Assembly: GCA_902493855.1 (NCBI GenBank)
Contig: CABUQV010000016.1
Coordinates: 1-48,739, forward strand
Source: an uncultured Collinsella sp.
GTDB taxonomy: Bacteria; Actinomycetota; Coriobacteriia; Coriobacteriales; Coriobacteriaceae
Reading direction: 5' to 3'
Length of the DNA stretch: 48,739 bases
The notes beneath the pieces are model-generated. The model was not told the origin of the DNA. It made no database searches and saw only the letters and a program-made list of their open reading frames with translations. Both the position numbers and the translations under genes were made by a program. Of this stretch, positions 47,429-48,739 are shown piece by piece. Numbering within the stretch: position 1 is the stretch's first letter; every line of letters begins with the position of its first letter.

Positions 47429-48154
47429 CTACGCAACATCCCAGGGCTGGAGCTCGTCGCCCAGGTGGACGATGCAGTCGTAGAGCACGGTATGGCGCTC
47501 GGCCGGGTTGGCATCCCGATGAAAATGCCCGTAGTACCAGCGCTTGTAGTCCAAGCGGTCTTCCAACTCATCGAAAAATGCCGTAAGTCGATCAACCGCG
47601 GGGCAATTCCAGCCGGGCGCTGGATAAAGCGTGGGCAAAAGCATGCGCGTAGAGCAGGTGTGGGTGATCACGTAGTCGACCTTCCAGCCCATTCTGTCGA
47701 GCTTTGTCCACGCCTCATCAAAGTTGCGCTCGTCCGGCAGCTCCTGCGGCCACCAGCTGGAATAGGGAATGCGGTATTCCTTATCCACGCTCGCGGCGCC
47801 GCCCATGGTAAAGACCGTTGAGCCGTCGAGCTCAAAAACCTCACCGCGCGTCAGGCGCCGGATGGGCGAGGTGTCCGATAGACGCTGCGTCAGCCCGCCA
47901 TGCCAAAGCTCCATGGGGCGCTCCGCCCAGTGATCGAAACGCTCGTGGTTGCCGTCGACGAACAGCACGGTATAGGGGCGCGACTCCAGCCAGGCGATAT
48001 CGGCGCACTCCTCGGCAGAAAAATCCCAGGGAAAGCCAAAATCGCCGGCGACGATGAGATAGTCGTCACTCGTCAGACTATCCCCAAGATCCCAGTCGCG
48101 CAGCTTTTGCATGTCGAGGCCGCTGTGAATATCGCCCGTCACATAGACCGTCAT
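47429..48154 (-). CDS. Calcineurin-like metallophosphoesterase
   Basis: A 241-aa phosphoesterase with the full two-metal signature: GDIH (residues 6-9), GDFGFPWD, DGNHE, a histidine in VITHTCST and GHFH near the C-terminus. It has no signal peptide, so it is cytoplasmic. Relatives hydrolyse phosphomono- or diesters, and the substrate is unknown. Start 48154 (MTVYVTGDIH) is chosen on motif position, as family proteins begin a few residues before GDxH; the ribosome site is weak. It converges on the toxin-antitoxin operon and shares no operon. Confidence 0.88.
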   Translation of the reverse strand: MTVYVTGDIHSGLDMQKLRDWDLGDSLTSDDYLIVAGDFGFPWDFSAEECADIAWLESRPYTVLFVDGNHERFDHWAERPMELWHGGLTQRLSDTSPIRRLTRGEVFELDGSTVFTMGGAASVDKEYRIPYSSWWPQELPDERNFDEAWTKLDRMGWKVDYVITHTCSTRMLLPTLYPAPGWNCPAVDRLTAFFDELEDRLDYKRWYYGHFHRDANPAERHTVLYDCIVHLGDELQPWDVA

Positions 48155-48239
48155 CGGATTACCACTTCCCTGCAAGTCGCTAGCCCACATTCTGCACGAT
48201 TACTACGCTAACCGTTCCAGCCCTTCCATCCCTTAGGGC

Positions 48240-48479
48240 TTACCCTTCGTTCTTCCATCCAAACGGGTCAAGCACCCAAAAAACCAGATCGAGCACGCCG
48301 CCGGTCATCATGGCGCCGGCAAGGACCATGCAAACGTGCAGGGAACTGGTACTTCGGAGCACGTCGAATGGCCCCAGAACAGCCAGCAGCGCGACCGCTG
48401 CTCCGGCTACGCACAGCGCGAGGCACGGCCCCGCGTCCTTAACGCACTTCTTTGCGAGATGCTTTGCGTTGTCACTCAT
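48240..48479 (-). CDS. Small membrane protein, two helices
   Basis: A 79-aa protein starting MSDNAKHLAKKCVKDAGP, with AAGGAG 10 nt upstream. Two transmembrane helices: CLALCVAGAAVALLAVLGPFD and VCMVLAGAMMTGGVLDLVFWV. It ends in a short charged tail (FGWKNEG). Unknown function. A longer in-frame open frame reaches 48734 but has no ribosome site at its start and a Cys/Gly-rich, non-protein-like sequence. Confidence 0.6.
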   Translation of the reverse strand: MSDNAKHLAKKCVKDAGPCLALCVAGAAVALLAVLGPFDVLRSTSSLHVCMVLAGAMMTGGVLDLVFWVLDPFGWKNEG

Positions 48480-48739
48480 CGGTATCGAACTCCTTAGAGG
48501 GTCATTGTTCAGACGCATGCCGCCGCGGCAGAGCGGGGCGGCAGGGTAAGTGTCACATGCCGTGCGGACATCAATGGAGAAACCGCCTGCTCGACCAACC
48601 CTTGACGCCGTTTTGCACCGGCACCCCATCCCCCCGCTATCGAGGTCTAATACTTTTCCCGAGAAGTGAACGGCTGTTTTTGGACCCCTGAAACAGCCGC
48701 ATTTTTCGGCGGCAAAATCGTGGGATTTCAGCATTGAAA
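48480..48739. other. Right edge: non-coding with hairpins
   Basis: No supported gene. CGGCTGTTT / AAACAGCCG (about 48671-48699) and GCCGC / GCGGC just beyond are two adjacent stems. They could be a terminator for a gene beyond the edge, or a repeat. Confidence 0.4.

Noticed and set aside
48480..48734. Longer version of the small membrane protein at the right edge
   Set aside because: There is no ribosome site at the distant start, the added segment is Cys/Gly-rich and contains palindromes, and AAGGAG supports ATG at 48479.

Overview
The window is GC-rich, gene-dense bacterial DNA. Its gene families and their organisation fit the Coriobacteriia branch of Actinomycetota, most like Collinsella: a twin-arginine and HypA/HypB cluster, a tmk-holB-ricT-comF string, a ROK kinase/GntR/ManA sugar block, a DHH pyrophosphatase, and a type IA topoisomerase with a Lys/Ala-rich tail. 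This placement is my inference from family resemblance, not a search result. I see about 44 protein genes and no rRNA, tRNA or CRISPR array.

Layout. 0.1-6.4 kb (minus strand): SurA_N-like membrane protein, NAD-type isocitrate dehydrogenase, HEAT-repeat protein, small membrane protein, 3-hydroxyisobutyrate-dehydrogenase-like enzyme with a His/Cys-rich tail, DegV protein, long-form HPF. 6.7-7.7 kb: amino-acid-type solute-binding lipoprotein. 7.7-8.5 kb: non-coding, with a 217-bp inverted-repeat element. 8.5-14.0 kb (minus): tmk, holB, ricT, comF and a nuclease-like protein of unknown role. 14.2-15.2 kb: zinc-ribbon membrane protein. 15.3-20.5 kb (minus): tatA, tatC, hypA, hypB, topoisomerase I. 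20.6-25.4 kb: STAS protein, aminotransferase, small unknown, NhaA, PPase. 25.5-28.5 kb: ROK glucokinase divergent from a GntR regulator and manA. 28.9-31.8 kb: pcrA. 32.1-35.8 kb: uppP, universal stress protein and a BceRS-like two-component pair, possibly an envelope-stress neighbourhood. 35.9-39.5 kb: aminotransferase and ornithine-cyclodeaminase-family enzyme divergent from a PucR regulator. 39.5-42.9 kb: unknown protein, purH, GNAT. 43.0-46.5 kb: DUF2207 membrane protein and gluQ. 46.5-48.5 kb: DUF1778/GNAT toxin-antitoxin pair, metallophosphoesterase, small membrane protein.

The most striking content is non-coding. Several palindromic repeat families lie between a stop codon and the next terminator-like hairpin. 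Two copies of one family (28468-28598 and 28749-28878) have an almost identical asymmetric core enclosed by completely different, but internally self-complementary, 30-31 bp arms. Both copies have the same orientation relative to the gene they follow (manA and pcrA). A second family of 29-bp units (15223, 15250, 22725, 42890, 42917) also shows compensatory arm changes, and a copy at 45068 has replaced its arms entirely. Conserved cores with co-varying stems suggest selected RNA or DNA structure, or mobilisation as structured units, and make these the best candidates for something undescribed.
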